IMG/VR virus record: IMGVR_UViG_3300044801_000206
Coordinates: 1-64,000 of that record
DNA from: a virus
Direction: 5' to 3' (one strand)
DNA length: 64,000 nucleotides
The notes beneath the pieces are model-generated. The model worked only from the letters and a program-made list of their open reading frames with translations. It was not told the DNA's origin and did no database searches. Made by a program: the position numbers and the translations under genes. Shown one piece after another: positions 8,257-18,200 of the stretch. Each line of letters starts with the position of its first letter. Position 1 is the stretch's first letter.

Positions 8257-8382
8257 GACAGACCTCCTTTACCAAGATCTCCGTAAAGCCCCTAGCTTCA
8301 GACATGGGGATATAAGGAGATTCGGCCTTTGGCCGACTGATTTTGCTTGTATTAGATTGCGCATGGCTGTATAATTTGATGA

Positions 8383-8781
8383 GTGGACTACAAGAGCAAC
8401 AACAACGTGGTTTATTCGTGCAAGTACCACGTCATCTGGTGCCCGAAATACAGGCGTTCCGTGCTTGTGAAGCCGGTCGATGCGCGGCTGAAAACACTCA
8501 TCCGCGAAACAGCCGCCGCGCGACGATGCGAAGTCATCGAGTTGGAAGTGATGCCCGATCATGTCCATCTGCTGGTCGAGGTAGATCCACAGTACGGCGT
8601 GCATCGACTCATCCGCGAGATCAAAGGCAGAAGTTCCCATGCGCTGCGCAAGGAGTTCCCTTCTCTCGCTACTCGCCTGCCAACCTTGTGGACCAATTCG
8701 TATTTTGTTTCGACGGTTGGCGGTTCACCGCTGGCCATCGTCAAGCAATACATCGAGAACCAGAAGCGGAGCGAACGTTGA
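8383..8781 (+). CDS. tnpA: IS200/IS605 transposase TnpA (HUH, Y1)
   Basis: A 132-residue single-strand DNA transposase starting at GTG 8383, preceded by a TATAAT-like box (8370-8375). It has the family signature [10 protein letters not shown] near the start, the metal-binding H-V-H-L-L (HUH) around residue 64 and the catalytic tyrosine in Q-Y-I-E-N-Q near the end. Length is normal and no damage is visible. It cuts and joins the hairpin ends of the element. Its TGA overlaps the TTG start of tnpB. Confidence 0.93.
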   Translation: MDYKSNNNVVYSCKYHVIWCPKYRRSVLVKPVDARLKTLIRETAAARRCEVIELEVMPDHVHLLVEVDPQYGVHRLIREIKGRSSHALRKEFPSLATRLPTLWTNSYFVSTVGGSPLAIVKQYIENQKRSER

Positions 8782-9971
8782 AACAGCTTCGCAAGGTGTA
8801 CCGATTCCGCATGGAGCCGAACGGCGCGCAACGCGAGGCGCTGTCGCGCATGGCGGGCGCCCGCCGATTTGTGTGGAACTGGGCGCTGGCACAGCGCAAG
8901 GCGCACTACCTTGAGATTGGCAAGGGACTTCCGGCCGCCGAGCTTTCGAGCCGATTCACCGGGTTGAAGCAGCAACCGGAAACCGCGTGGCTTCAGGATG
9001 TGGACTCGCAGGCCATGCAACAGGTGCTTGCCGATCTTCAGCGAGCCTACCGGAACTTCTTTGAGAAGCGGGCGCGATTTCCGCGTTTTAAGAGCCGGAA
9101 GCGGGATCAGGCGCGGTTTCGGATTCCGCAGCGTGTCAAGATTGCGGATGGCCGGGTCTATGTGCCCAAGGTTGGATCGGTTGGGATTCGCCAGTCTCAA
9201 TCTATCGACGGTGCGACCAAGAGCGCGACGTTCAAGCGAGATGTCACCGGCAACTGGGATGTGACGCTGGTGACTGAGTTCACGATGCCCGATACGGCGT
9301 TGCCGCCTGCCGATCCGGCCCGCGTGGTGGGCGTGGACCTCGGGCTGAAAGACTTCGCCGTGCTGTCGGACGGCGAACAGGTTCCGGTACCGCAGTTCTT
9401 CCGCAAGTCGGAACGGAAGTTGCACAAGGCGCAGCGCGTGTTCAGCCGCCGCGAGAAGGGCAGCAAGCGGAGGCTGCGTGCGAAGCGGAATGTATCGCTG
9501 GTCCACCGCAAGGTGGCGAACCAGAGGAAGGATTTCGTTCACAAGTTCACCACCGGATTGGTGGAGAAGTACGATGGGATCTGCATCGAGGATCTGTGTG
9601 TGAAGGGCCTTGCGAAAACCAAGCTGGCTGGACACGCGAAATCGGTCCTCGATGCTGCATTCGGAGAGACGCGGCGGCAACTTGAATACAAGACCGTGTG
9701 GAACCGTAAACATCTCGCGGTGATCGACCGCTGGTATCCATCCAGCAAGACCTGTCACGTGTGCGGCGCGGTCAACGCGGCGCTCACGCTGGCGGATCGA
9801 AGTTGGACGTGTTCGGGTTGCGGTGCTCATCTCGATAGGGATCGGAATGCGTCTCTCAACATAAAAACCGAAGGGCTAATCATTCTCGTCGCGGGGCACG
9901 CGAAGAGTTTAAACGCACAGGGAGCCGGTGTAAGACCTCCGCAGTTGGAGGCAGTCGGTGTTGAACTGTGA
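8778..9971 (+). CDS. tnpB: RNA-guided nuclease TnpB
   Basis: A 397-residue TnpB starting at TTG 8778 inside the tnpA stop (TTGA overlap), which fits the N-terminus [10 protein letters not shown]. The RuvC triad is complete: V-D-L-G-L (Asp), C-I-E-D-L (Glu) and D-R-D-R-N-A (Asp). The zinc ribbon is C-H-V-C ... C-S-G-C. TnpB proteins cut DNA matching the guide at the end of their omega RNA, which comes from the 3' part of the gene and the right end of the element. The gene looks intact. Confidence 0.93.
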   Translation: MKQLRKVYRFRMEPNGAQREALSRMAGARRFVWNWALAQRKAHYLEIGKGLPAAELSSRFTGLKQQPETAWLQDVDSQAMQQVLADLQRAYRNFFEKRARFPRFKSRKRDQARFRIPQRVKIADGRVYVPKVGSVGIRQSQSIDGATKSATFKRDVTGNWDVTLVTEFTMPDTALPPADPARVVGVDLGLKDFAVLSDGEQVPVPQFFRKSERKLHKAQRVFSRREKGSKRRLRAKRNVSLVHRKVANQRKDFVHKFTTGLVEKYDGICIEDLCVKGLAKTKLAGHAKSVLDAAFGETRRQLEYKTVWNRKHLAVIDRWYPSSKTCHVCGAVNAALTLADRSWTCSGCGAHLDRDRNASLNIKTEGLIILVAGHAKSLNAQGAGVRPPQLEAVGVEL

Positions 9972-10002
9972 ATCCCCCGGCTTCAGCCGTGGGGAGTGTC
10001 AA
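9885..10002 (+). ncRNA. Predicted omega RNA region of the 8283-10002 element
   Basis: The last 118 bp of the element, running from inside the tnpB 3' end to the right boundary. It contains an inverted repeat (CCTCCGCAGTTGGAGG) and the terminal hairpin. The same 118 bp exists detached at 48439-48556, which delimits the unit. The guide would be the flank after 10002. Transcription is inferred from what is known of TnpB systems. Confidence 0.6.
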
Positions 10003-10712
10003 TTCCACCGGTAACTCATGGTGCCCATGAACTCGGGCTGAATGGAACTGCCGGCTACTGCGGCTTCCCTCACCCCTCCGACGATGCCAAACCCGGCGGG
10101 GATCGCATGACCAAAAATTTTCAGGCCGCCCAAGTCCCCGCGAATACGTAGTCCCCCACCGAGATTCCCCAGGGCAATGCTTTGGGCGGCGGCCGCAGCG
10201 CTGGCCTGGGTAACTCCAAAGGTCGCGCCGGCATCCATAGTGGCAAAGAGCGAAACGCGGCCCGCTTTCTTGATAAGATATCCGAATCCGCTGCGCACCG
10301 TGGAAAGGTGCGACTGCATCTCGACTGTCGTAATCGAGCACACCTTTGAGCCGCATACCCCGAGTTCGAGAATGGCCGCCGCGAAAGACGGGCTCGAATA
10401 GCGGTTGTACTCCCCGCCAAGGCCCACGAAGACCGATGTCGTAGACGGCGCCGCGACGATGATGATGCAGGTGGCCCCTTCCACTACGAAGGTGTAGGTG
10501 CCCGCAAGGGTGGGCGTTCCCACGATCGCACCACTGGAGGCATTGAGCGTCAAACCGTTCGGGAGCGTCCCTCCGCTCAGTGTATAAGGCGTGGTGCCGC
10601 CCAGCATACCGGAACTGTACGCTGCGCCAGTCGTTGCGGTATTGGTGGGACAGGTTTGCCCGAAGGCGCAGAACGCGACGGACAGAAGCACTAACCCAAA
10701 TCGGTAAACCAT
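9999..10712 (-). CDS. Secreted protein with Ig-like domain and probable beta-barrel
   Basis: A 237-residue protein starting at ATG 10712 with AAGGAGA eight bases upstream; the longer frame to 10766 is rejected. The signal peptide is M-V-Y-R-F-G-L-V-L-L-S-V-A-F-C-A-F-G-Q. Residues about 30-90 form a putative Ig/He_PIG domain (L-P-N-G-L-T-L-N-A-S-S-G, I-V-G-T-P-T-L-A-G-T-Y). The rest alternates Gly and hydrophobic residues like an outer-membrane barrel (G-L-G-G-E-Y-N-R-Y opening, S-Y-R-W-N end). The stop comes from the transposon right end, so the true C-terminus has probably been cut or changed. Possible surface or exclusion protein; function not known. Confidence 0.72.
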   Translation of the reverse strand: MVYRFGLVLLSVAFCAFGQTCPTNTATTGAAYSSGMLGGTTPYTLSGGTLPNGLTLNASSGAIVGTPTLAGTYTFVVEGATCIIIVAAPSTTSVFVGLGGEYNRYSSPSFAAAILELGVCGSKVCSITTVEMQSHLSTVRSGFGYLIKKAGRVSLFATMDAGATFGVTQASAAAAAQSIALGNLGGGLRIRGDLGGLKIFGHAIPAGFGIVGGVREAAVAGSSIQPEFMGTMSYRWN

Positions 10713-10725
10713 CGTAAATCTCCTT

Positions 10726-10911
10726 CTATTTCTTATCATGATACTCCCCCTGGAGGTCCGGCCCACCCGCTGCCAAGGCGATCTTCTCCAGACGTTTCAT
10801 CTCGTTGTCGGCTTCGATCTCCTCCGCAGCGTCGATCAGATCAGGCTGCCGGCTGTCCTCGCTCGGCGTGTCAAGAGCCGGCGGGATTTTAGGCTTAAGT
10901 TGAATGCCCAT
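10726..10911 (-). CDS. Small acidic hypothetical protein
   Basis: A 61-residue charged protein whose ATG follows directly on the stop of the membrane protein gene (10912-11670), so the two are coupled. It opens M-G-I-Q-L-K-P-K-I-P-P and contains a Glu/Asp-rich helix (D-A-A-E-E-I-E-A-D-N-E). No family recognised. Confidence 0.65.
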   Translation of the reverse strand: MGIQLKPKIPPALDTPSEDSRQPDLIDAAEEIEADNEMKRLEKIALAAGGPDLQGEYHDKK

Positions 10912-11670
10912 TTATTTAAACCAGCCTAGCAGCGAACCTGCCGCAACCGTGGCGGCGCCCATCTGCGCCACCGGGGGGCCGACTCCCAAGGCAATCCGAA
11001 GCCACGTTGGTAATGGCTTTGACGCAGCGGCGAAATTCTCCATGGTATGTTGAGTGGCCACAAACGACTTGGCGCCGGCGTCGCTCATCACGTTGACATG
11101 CTGGCTGATCTGGTCCCAGTTAGAAATGAAGGCGGGGGTCGCGGTCTGGATATCCCGCATGGTCAACGCCGCCTGTCCCATGGTCACTTTGGAGGCCGCG
11201 ATCAGTCCCAGGAATTGCGGGTGAAGATCCGTGACGGTCTTGTCGGTATGTTCCAAAGTGGACTGGGCGGCGGCAAGAACGGGATTAACTTGGGACTGAA
11301 GGGTAGTCACTTTTGCCTGGAGTGCATCCAGTTGGCCATTGAGCATCACAAGGGCGGTCCCGACTTGCCGGTTCAGGTCATCACGGGTCGCATCGAGCGT
11401 ACCCTCAATCTTCGTGGCGTGCTTGTCGATCAATCCTGTGGCCAGCGACGGGACTTCACCGATGGTCTGAGAAAGCTGCCTCAGGACCGGTGTGACGTTC
11501 TTCGTCAACCATTGGCGTGTCAAGTCGCCTTGCTTCTCCACCTCTCGCGGGATTGCTCCCACGTTCTGACGTTCTGCGTCAATCAGGCGATAGGTTGGGA
11601 TCGTCAACGCGATCAGACACAACCCGATTACGCCGTGGAGGCTGAAAACGCGAATGAGAAAACTGCGCAT
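10912..11670 (-). CDS. Membrane-anchored coiled-coil protein
   Basis: A 252-residue protein with an N-terminal transmembrane segment (residues about 12-27, H-G-V-I-G-L-C-L-I-A-L-T-I). Residues 35-215 are a long helical coiled-coil region, and the end is hydrophobic and Gly/Ala-rich (V-A-Q-M-G-A-A-T-V-A-A-G). The layout resembles holin-associated or inner-membrane channel proteins of phages, but no family is recognised. A promoter-like repeat lies 80-115 bp upstream, so this gene probably heads its own transcript. Confidence 0.75.
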   Translation of the reverse strand: MRSFLIRVFSLHGVIGLCLIALTIPTYRLIDAERQNVGAIPREVEKQGDLTRQWLTKNVTPVLRQLSQTIGEVPSLATGLIDKHATKIEGTLDATRDDLNRQVGTALVMLNGQLDALQAKVTTLQSQVNPVLAAAQSTLEHTDKTVTDLHPQFLGLIAASKVTMGQAALTMRDIQTATPAFISNWDQISQHVNVMSDAGAKSFVATQHTMENFAAASKPLPTWLRIALGVGPPVAQMGAATVAAGSLLGWFK

Positions 11671-11751
11671 GCGTTACTTCTTTTTGGCCGCCGATCCACA
11701 GGGGACGATCTTGCCGTCTGCCGCGATGCAGGCTAGCTCGTTAGGGACAGG

Positions 11752-11786
11752 ATGCTCTAAGCACGGTAGTCAACTATATAATTCCC
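11752..11786 (-). promoter_or_regulatory. Repeated 35-bp promoter-like sequence, copy 1
   Basis: On the - strand this reads GGGAATTATATAGTTGACTACC... and matches 21803-21837 with one difference in 35. A -10-like TATATA and a TTGGAG box 17 bases before it (just beyond the repeat) suggest a promoter for the gene starting at 11670. The stretch 11671-11822 holds no gene. Confidence 0.5.
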
Positions 11787-11822
11787 CTTGTATTCTACTC
11801 CAAAACACTTGCCTTTCCACCA

Positions 11823-14800
11823 TCATTGTGGCGGGATCTGAATCTTCGAGCCCGTCGCCGCCACCGGGGTTACCACTACTGGTGGAGGCTGAACAGTCGC
11901 CGGCCTGCCTCGCGGGCGCTTGATCGCTTCGCCGGCTGCCAATTGCTGCTCTGCCAGCTTGACGGCTTCGAGCTTGGCAGCCGTCAGGGTGGAGGTTTTG
12001 CGCATCAGCTTATTGCCGATGTAAACCTGGAGGAATCGGCTGCCTTGTGCCTTACGAATGAATATGTTAGTCTCTCCACCATCCTTCGGAGTGACGATCC
12101 AGGCACCTTCGCCTTTGTCGGCCACGGTGAACTGCGACTCTTCGGGAACCTTTGTGCGGCGCTGCACTGGCTTTGCCCCGGTATCGACAATTGGCAGATT
12201 AGCCGGCAATGGGGCAGGGGATTTAGCAGGAGCCGGTAGGCCTTCAGCCACCCTACGACGAGCTACGGCCTCGGAAATGATGCGTGTAATCGCATTCGTG
12301 TCAAGCGGCTGCCCGCCGGTGATGGCCGTTACTCCTTCAGCCAGCCGCTCTGGGATAGGCGAGCGCTCCTCCGGAGGCATAGCCTGCTCAGCCTGACTGC
12401 GCATGGTGGCGTTCAAGATGATGCGCTGCAACTCAGCCGTAGTCGGGGCGCCGCGGGTCGATCGCTCTAGATTGCGTACCGCTTCAACGATAGCATCGGA
12501 AGTCTGCGCCGCAGTAGGGGCTCCAGGTGGCGTAGCGGTGGCGATCCGGCTAGTATCAAACGGTGGCGCCCCAGCAGCCGATCGGGATATCCGTTGGCTC
12601 TGGCGGAGCGGCAACTCGCGCTGCTCTACATTGCCAAGATAGTCCAATAACGCCTTGTCCCCAGTCCCATGGCTGGTTTGTTTGGTACCGTCGCTATAAC
12701 GCTTTGTGGCAACGAACTCCCCGCTGGTCCCGTTGCGGTGGATTTCAATTGTCCCATCTTGAACAGGCTTAGACCAGGATTCGCTGGCCTGTTGTCCGCT
12801 TGGGAGGATAGGCAATACCGTTTGATTGAGAACGTAATCCGGACCACTTTTAGTATTTACCCGCTGGAAAACTCTTTCTTTTCCTACGAATCCGGCTGCC
12901 TTGATGCGTTGAACGGTCGGATCATCTGGCAGATCTTCTTCTGATGGATTCTCAAGCCCTGCCTCTTTGAGCGCTTCGTGGAATTGGGCGCTCAAGCTCA
13001 CTGGGGTTGCCCTGCCCATCAGAGAGAAAGAGGGTGGTGCCTCTGGCGGCTGAACACCCGGCGGCATCGGCGGCAATTTCCCGCTTGGATTCTGTATGGC
13101 AGTCGGAGCGCCATGGTATTCCAACTCGCTGATCGGAATCGGCAATGGGTGTTGTAGCGGTCCCTGTATCCGTGGCTCCATCGCAGCGTTGGCTCGCCTT
13201 TCGATTTCTTCCGGCAGCATGCCGGAGGACCGGACGGATTGTAGCCATTGTTCCCAACTTGCCGCGCCAAGAGGCGGGGGAATATCAGGCGGTGCCGGAG
13301 TGGCTGGGCCTTTGCCTGCATGCAGGGCATCCCACCGCAGAGGGGGTGGCTGCGACGGGGGCAAGGCCGCCGCAGCCGGAGGCGCCGTCTCCGGAGGCGT
13401 GAGCGCAGCGCCAATCGGGCGGGCCTGCGTAACCTGCTGCCAGATCGGCATCAGATGGGCTTCTACCCATGGCCCGAAAGTGTTTACCATCTCGTCTCGC
13501 CAACCCTGAAAGGTGTTCCCTGCCCGGTCAAAGGCGTCGCGACCAAGGTCATAAAGGTCGCGGAAGATCTCACTTGGCGGCTGTTCGCCGGGCTCAGTCG
13601 GCCGGCGCCAATCGTAATACTGTGTGCCTTCCGTGCCCTTACCGAGATTCGTAGCCCAGTTCTTGATGTTTTGAATCTTGGCGGCTCTCTGTTCGGCGGT
13701 CAGAGGGCCGGCGGGTGTGACTGATTCAGCGGCAAGTGGATCTGTCCGCCCGGCGGATACTGGTTCTGTTGGCGCAGCCGGAGGCGCCCCTGCCGGCTCA
13801 TGCTTCATCACTTCGGCGGCGGCCAATTGATCGGCAGTCACTGTAGGCGGCGGAGCAGTATTCTGCGCGACCATGGCCTGCTGACGCACTTGAGGGACAG
13901 TGGCCTGCCCAATAGATTGCGGAGTAGGTGGCCCTACATCCACGGTCGGCACCTGCGCAGGTGGCGGCATTACTCGTAGTGCCGGAGTGCCGGCAGGGGT
14001 CGGTGGCGTAGCCAGATCAACAGTCGGTACCTGCGACGGCGCAGCCGTAGGCACAACTTGCGGAGTTGGCCTGACGACTTTGGACGGCAAACCGGCAGCA
14101 CGGGTTTGCGCAGCGCGAGCATTGTGTTCCGATACGGATAGCGCTGGCGCAGCCGGTGGGGCAGCAGTCGCAGCAGTCGCGGCAGTCGCGGCAGGCAGGA
14201 TCTCGCGAGATGAATTGATAAACCCATGCTTTTTTAACTGTCCCAGTATCCGATTGGCATCAGCATCGCTCAATGTCTGATCCATGGACGCAGCAATGAG
14301 TTGAATCCGCTTGGCGTCTGCCAGCTTCTTTGAGCCAGCAGCGGCCTCTTTCCGAAATTCTTCCCCAACATCAGAGACAACCTTTGGAGGCTTAGCCGGC
14401 TCTAGAGTGGACGGCGGACTTGAAGGTGGCTGAGGTGGCGTAGGCGGAGCGGCAGCCTCCGATGGCGCTGGCGCAGTTTCTGGTATGGCAGCCGCCGGTT
14501 CCGGCGGCGGGGCCGTGCGCGCCTCTGTAGGGACGGCTCTGCCTTTTGCTGCGTGTCGGCCTGCCATGCCAGCCATGCCAACACCAAGCGTCATTTGGGT
14601 AAGCGTCTGTCTGACTGTAGGCCAGTCCTGTTTATCCCACGCTTCGCGCAAAGCCGGGATCTGTTGGTAGGCATCCCTCAACATCTTGGCTGAGAACCCA
14701 GCCGATACCAGCCGGCTCACCAAGCCCTTACCAAGCTGCCCTTCCAGCGAACCCAGCCCACCAGTCCCGGCCATCAACAGCAGGTTCTCCGGTGTGGTCA

Positions 14801-15257
14801 ACCCACTGGCGAATTGCAAGGCTCCGCGTACAGCACCCGGTCCTACGTCCGGGGCAGCGGATTCCATTCGCAGCACAGGGTTGCTTGGATCTTGCTCTAG
14901 CGAAGGCACTGTTTCCGAACTGACATGGAATGCCCGCCCAAAGGCGCCTTCTCGGAGTGGCGCTGCAATCCGTTCAAGTACGCTCGGATGATACGCCCCC
15001 ATAGTAACGCCACCGGGCGCTGGGGTTGGAGCCGTCTCTGGCACCAGCCGGAATGCCTTCAGGAAACTATCACCGTGCTTGCCCTTCGTCACCTCGTCCC
15101 ACAATTGCCGGTCACTGATACCATTAGGGTTTTTGGCATAGATATCGTCAAGGTCCTCATGGTAGGCAGCATGTGATGGGTTGTTATCAGCGGCTTTCTC
15201 ATACCACTTGTCCGCGAATTCTTTGACTGTGATTGGAGATTGCTGGCCTTGTGGCAT
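11823..15257 (-). CDS. Large Pro/Ala-rich virion-type protein
   Basis: A 1144-residue protein; its ATG overlaps the stop of the gene before it (TAATG). The N-terminal 100 residues form a compact charged domain (F-A-D-K-W-Y-E-K-A). Residues 100-230 include Gly/Ala-rich, membrane-active-looking stretches. Residues 240-700 are low-complexity Pro/Ala/Thr with repeated T-P-P and V-P-T-V-D units, and one copy of the 17-bp palindrome is read in frame as S-A-G-R-T-D. A basic C-terminal part follows. Size and position after the other ejection-type proteins suggest an internal virion or DNA-ejection protein. No enzymatic motif is seen. Confidence 0.75.
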   Translation of the reverse strand: MPQGQQSPITVKEFADKWYEKAADNNPSHAAYHEDLDDIYAKNPNGISDRQLWDEVTKGKHGDSFLKAFRLVPETAPTPAPGGVTMGAYHPSVLERIAAPLREGAFGRAFHVSSETVPSLEQDPSNPVLRMESAAPDVGPGAVRGALQFASGLTTPENLLLMAGTGGLGSLEGQLGKGLVSRLVSAGFSAKMLRDAYQQIPALREAWDKQDWPTVRQTLTQMTLGVGMAGMAGRHAAKGRAVPTEARTAPPPEPAAAIPETAPAPSEAAAPPTPPQPPSSPPSTLEPAKPPKVVSDVGEEFRKEAAAGSKKLADAKRIQLIAASMDQTLSDADANRILGQLKKHGFINSSREILPAATAATAATAAPPAAPALSVSEHNARAAQTRAAGLPSKVVRPTPQVVPTAAPSQVPTVDLATPPTPAGTPALRVMPPPAQVPTVDVGPPTPQSIGQATVPQVRQQAMVAQNTAPPPTVTADQLAAAEVMKHEPAGAPPAAPTEPVSAGRTDPLAAESVTPAGPLTAEQRAAKIQNIKNWATNLGKGTEGTQYYDWRRPTEPGEQPPSEIFRDLYDLGRDAFDRAGNTFQGWRDEMVNTFGPWVEAHLMPIWQQVTQARPIGAALTPPETAPPAAAALPPSQPPPLRWDALHAGKGPATPAPPDIPPPLGAASWEQWLQSVRSSGMLPEEIERRANAAMEPRIQGPLQHPLPIPISELEYHGAPTAIQNPSGKLPPMPPGVQPPEAPPSFSLMGRATPVSLSAQFHEALKEAGLENPSEEDLPDDPTVQRIKAAGFVGKERVFQRVNTKSGPDYVLNQTVLPILPSGQQASESWSKPVQDGTIEIHRNGTSGEFVATKRYSDGTKQTSHGTGDKALLDYLGNVEQRELPLRQSQRISRSAAGAPPFDTSRIATATPPGAPTAAQTSDAIVEAVRNLERSTRGAPTTAELQRIILNATMRSQAEQAMPPEERSPIPERLAEGVTAITGGQPLDTNAITRIISEAVARRRVAEGLPAPAKSPAPLPANLPIVDTGAKPVQRRTKVPEESQFTVADKGEGAWIVTPKDGGETNIFIRKAQGSRFLQVYIGNKLMRKTSTLTAAKLEAVKLAEQQLAAGEAIKRPRGRPATVQPPPVVVTPVAATGSKIQIPPQ
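13743..13759. repeat. 17-bp palindrome, copy 1 (one mismatch)
   Basis: TGTCCGCCCGGCGGATA differs by one base from the consensus TGTCCGCC[C/G]GGCGGACA. Inside the 1144-residue gene, read in frame as S-A-G-R-T-D. Confidence 0.8.
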
Positions 15258-18200
15258 TATTTCTTTACCCCGTAGATCTTGTCCATCGCGTCGCCTAGCG
15301 GATCCGGCGGCTTCGCCAATTCGTGCGGCACTCCGTAAATCCTATCCATCACATCACCGATTGGGTCTTGTGATGGCGGTGTCCGCCCGGCGGACATTCG
15401 CTCGTAAGTGTCCACTGTTTGCTTCGCCAACTCAACGCTTAAATCTCCAATGTCGGCGAACCTCTGCAATAGCCGAACGCGGCTGGGACCGTCAGGTAGA
15501 TAATTAAGTGCATCCGCCAGCACTGCGGCCTTGGCCTCTGTTGATAACGAGTGGATATATTTCTCGTAGGATGTACGCCCCTTGACCCCCACACGCATCT
15601 CGCTATAGAGTTTCTCAAATGTTGGGTAGTCTAATTTCCCGGCGGAGACTTGGCTTTGTAGAAACTCAAAACGCTTTTCGGCCGGGGCCTCCATCATATC
15701 GAGGTAAATCTGTTCGGATGTGCGATCACGTTCCAAATTCACGTCTGCGGCGGCCTGCGCTATAGGCCTTGCTTCTTGAATCCTCCGTTGGTCTTCTCCT
15801 CCACCTCGCGCTCCCATGAGAACGCGCTTTACTGGTCCCCAGGCAGTTCGTTCTGCCACTTCATCCTTGCCACGCGGGACATCTCCAGCGATCAGCCTCC
15901 CTGCTCCTCCCAATGTCGTCTCCATGAAATTCTGCGCCATGACTGGGCTGACGTGCAGAAAACTCGGTAATGCCTGAGTTCCCTTGACGACCCAACGCGG
16001 AGTGTCGCTCGTGTAGCGTTTCTTTGGAGAACCCTTTAATTGTTCTTCGGTCGCAATCTGGCGCCCTGTGAACATATTGCGATTGGCGATCGGCTCAATA
16101 ATTCCACCCTTGAGAATCGGTGGCAGAGACTCGGTTAGTGCCGGCCAAGAGAAACTGCCGCGGTCGGCAAACCTGACTGGGCTAGCATCACTGGTGCGGT
16201 CCATCAGAACGCCTTCGGCGAAATCCCTGAAGCTCTGCGGGTTTGTGCTGCGGTGCCACTCCAAGAAATCCTCAATGGGATTCCAAAAAAAGCGCCCAAC
16301 GTTTTCTTTGGGGATTTTGAATACCTTCGTGTAGTTCCCATCTTTATCTTTATCGTCCCCAAGGATCACTAAGAAGTTGTTGTCTTTCTCGCGCTGCGAG
16401 ATGTCTTGCCACACCTGCGGGTACTGAGTTGTATTGTGGACATAACTAAAGAGCCCTGGCAAGCCAACTATCGCAGTGAGGGCTAGAGCCGATTTCACTG
16501 GATAGTTCTTGACAGCGCCGGATACTGTGAGCGCTCCTTGTAGCCGGGTATTGATGAAGGGCACCCACATATTTACCTCCTTCATCTTGGCACCCATGCG
16601 GCTGTAATCTACTCCAGCATCGCGCGTCATCATGCCGGCGGTTTCCAATGGCACCCCAGCTTCCAATGCTTTCTGAAGATATCCTACGCGCGGGGCCAAC
16701 TCGACGGTTTGTGCGGCAATCCGCATAGCCTCCCACGGCATCAGGTTGCGAACGACTCGTTGCCATTGTGGTTCGATCACGCGAGCCATAGTCTTCGGGA
16801 TATTCGCCTGCCGCTCAAAGAATCCAGAGAATCCAGCCCCGCTCTGCATGTAGGCGTCGTAGTAAGGGCCGCCTGTGACCGTCTGAGAAAATCCTTTCAA
16901 CCAATCCCAAGGGGTGAAGGGAGTGGCTCCATACGGCGCTAATTCCGCAGCTCGCAATGTCGCTGCCTGATAAGATCTAAGTGTGTTTCCGATAAGGAAC
17001 GGCGGGTTGAACCGCGTGCTTCCCAAAACCATAGATCGACTGGTTTGCTTGACCCAACTACTCAACTTGTCTATATCTGAAACATTCAACCCTGAGACGG
17101 AATCCGCCAATGGCTTTGGGACAGCGTATGCTGTTTTTGTCCCATCTACAAAGGCGGTCACAAGTCCTTCTCCGGGCTCAGGCTTCTCGTTCTTGCCTAA
17201 CGGCCGGATGACATCTTTTAATACAGGGTCATCTATATACGAAGCTAGGCGGAGTGTCACCTTATTCTTCTCGGCCAAAGTGATCATCTTAACGGCATTG
17301 CGGAGAAATCCCTCTGTTGGAGGCAATACCTCTTTCGTGCTGCCTTCGCGTCCATATACCACTGATTGCTTGCCAACATTGAAGCTCCTACCGCCAACTG
17401 GGAGCTTGTCGGCGTCTTCTGGGAAAAATGCTAGGCGCTGCAACGGAGCGTAGAGTTGTCTGCCCTTATCCATCGCCGCTAAGGCCTCATCACTAATCAA
17501 GCCCGCATCGTGGTATATCTGCAAGAAATTGCGGCCATACATCCGCATCTGTCGCGCTGCCAGGTCTACCTGCGCCATTTTTTCTGGTCCTAATTGTGCC
17601 CGTTGAGCAGCCAATTCTGCATCAACCTGTTCTGCCGTTAAACCTCCAGGTGCCTTATAATTTGGCTTGTTCGCGAAGTCTTCTTTGACCGTCTCCAGCA
17701 TCAAGGCTTTGTCGAGTTCCGGTTTGAGGCCTTTTTTGGCTATTGGGTATAAAATCCTCCGTGCATCACCCATTGCGGACGCTATTTTGACGGAGTGAGC
17801 GGCGAACTGGCGCGCTGCGGTGTACGCCTTATCCTCCTTTGGAGTCGCTGCCATCTTTTCAAAGTCGCGGATTGGGCTAAACTGATCGATCCAATCTGTT
17901 TCCACAGATTTCAAGTTAAGCGGAGGCAACCGCAGGGAGCCCGCTTCAGGGGATAGCGCTGGCATCCCATCAGGAGCTTGCGGCGGTGGCGCAGTTTTCC
18001 GCGAAGCTGCGATCACCAGATCCGGCACTGCCCTGTTGAAGGTACTCGCAGCATGCGCTGTAGCAGCGGCCGCGAACACCCCGTCTACAACTGCCCGGCC
18101 GCCGCTCTTGAACATCGTGTAGTAGTCGCCACGATTATAGGCATCTAACATTTCAGGGGCTTGTTGAATGGCGGCTTTCCCGGCTTGACTGCCAAAATAA

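Larger units (their letters stand above)
8283..10002 (+). mobile_element. IS200/IS605-type element with tnpA and tnpB
   Basis: The left end holds the hairpin GCCCCTAGC-TTCAGACAT-GGGG (8287-8310), typical of this family. The right end holds CCCCCGGCTTCAGCCGTGGGG, ending at GTGTCAA (10002). The right boundary is firm because the same 118 bp recurs at 48439-48556. The left boundary is approximate. The right end supplies the TGA stop of the secreted-protein gene on the other strand (9999-10712). Confidence 0.88.

Noticed and set aside
8559-9830. Long - strand open frame opposite tnpB at 8778
   Set aside because: Antisense shadow of an intact TnpB; no motif, no ribosome site.
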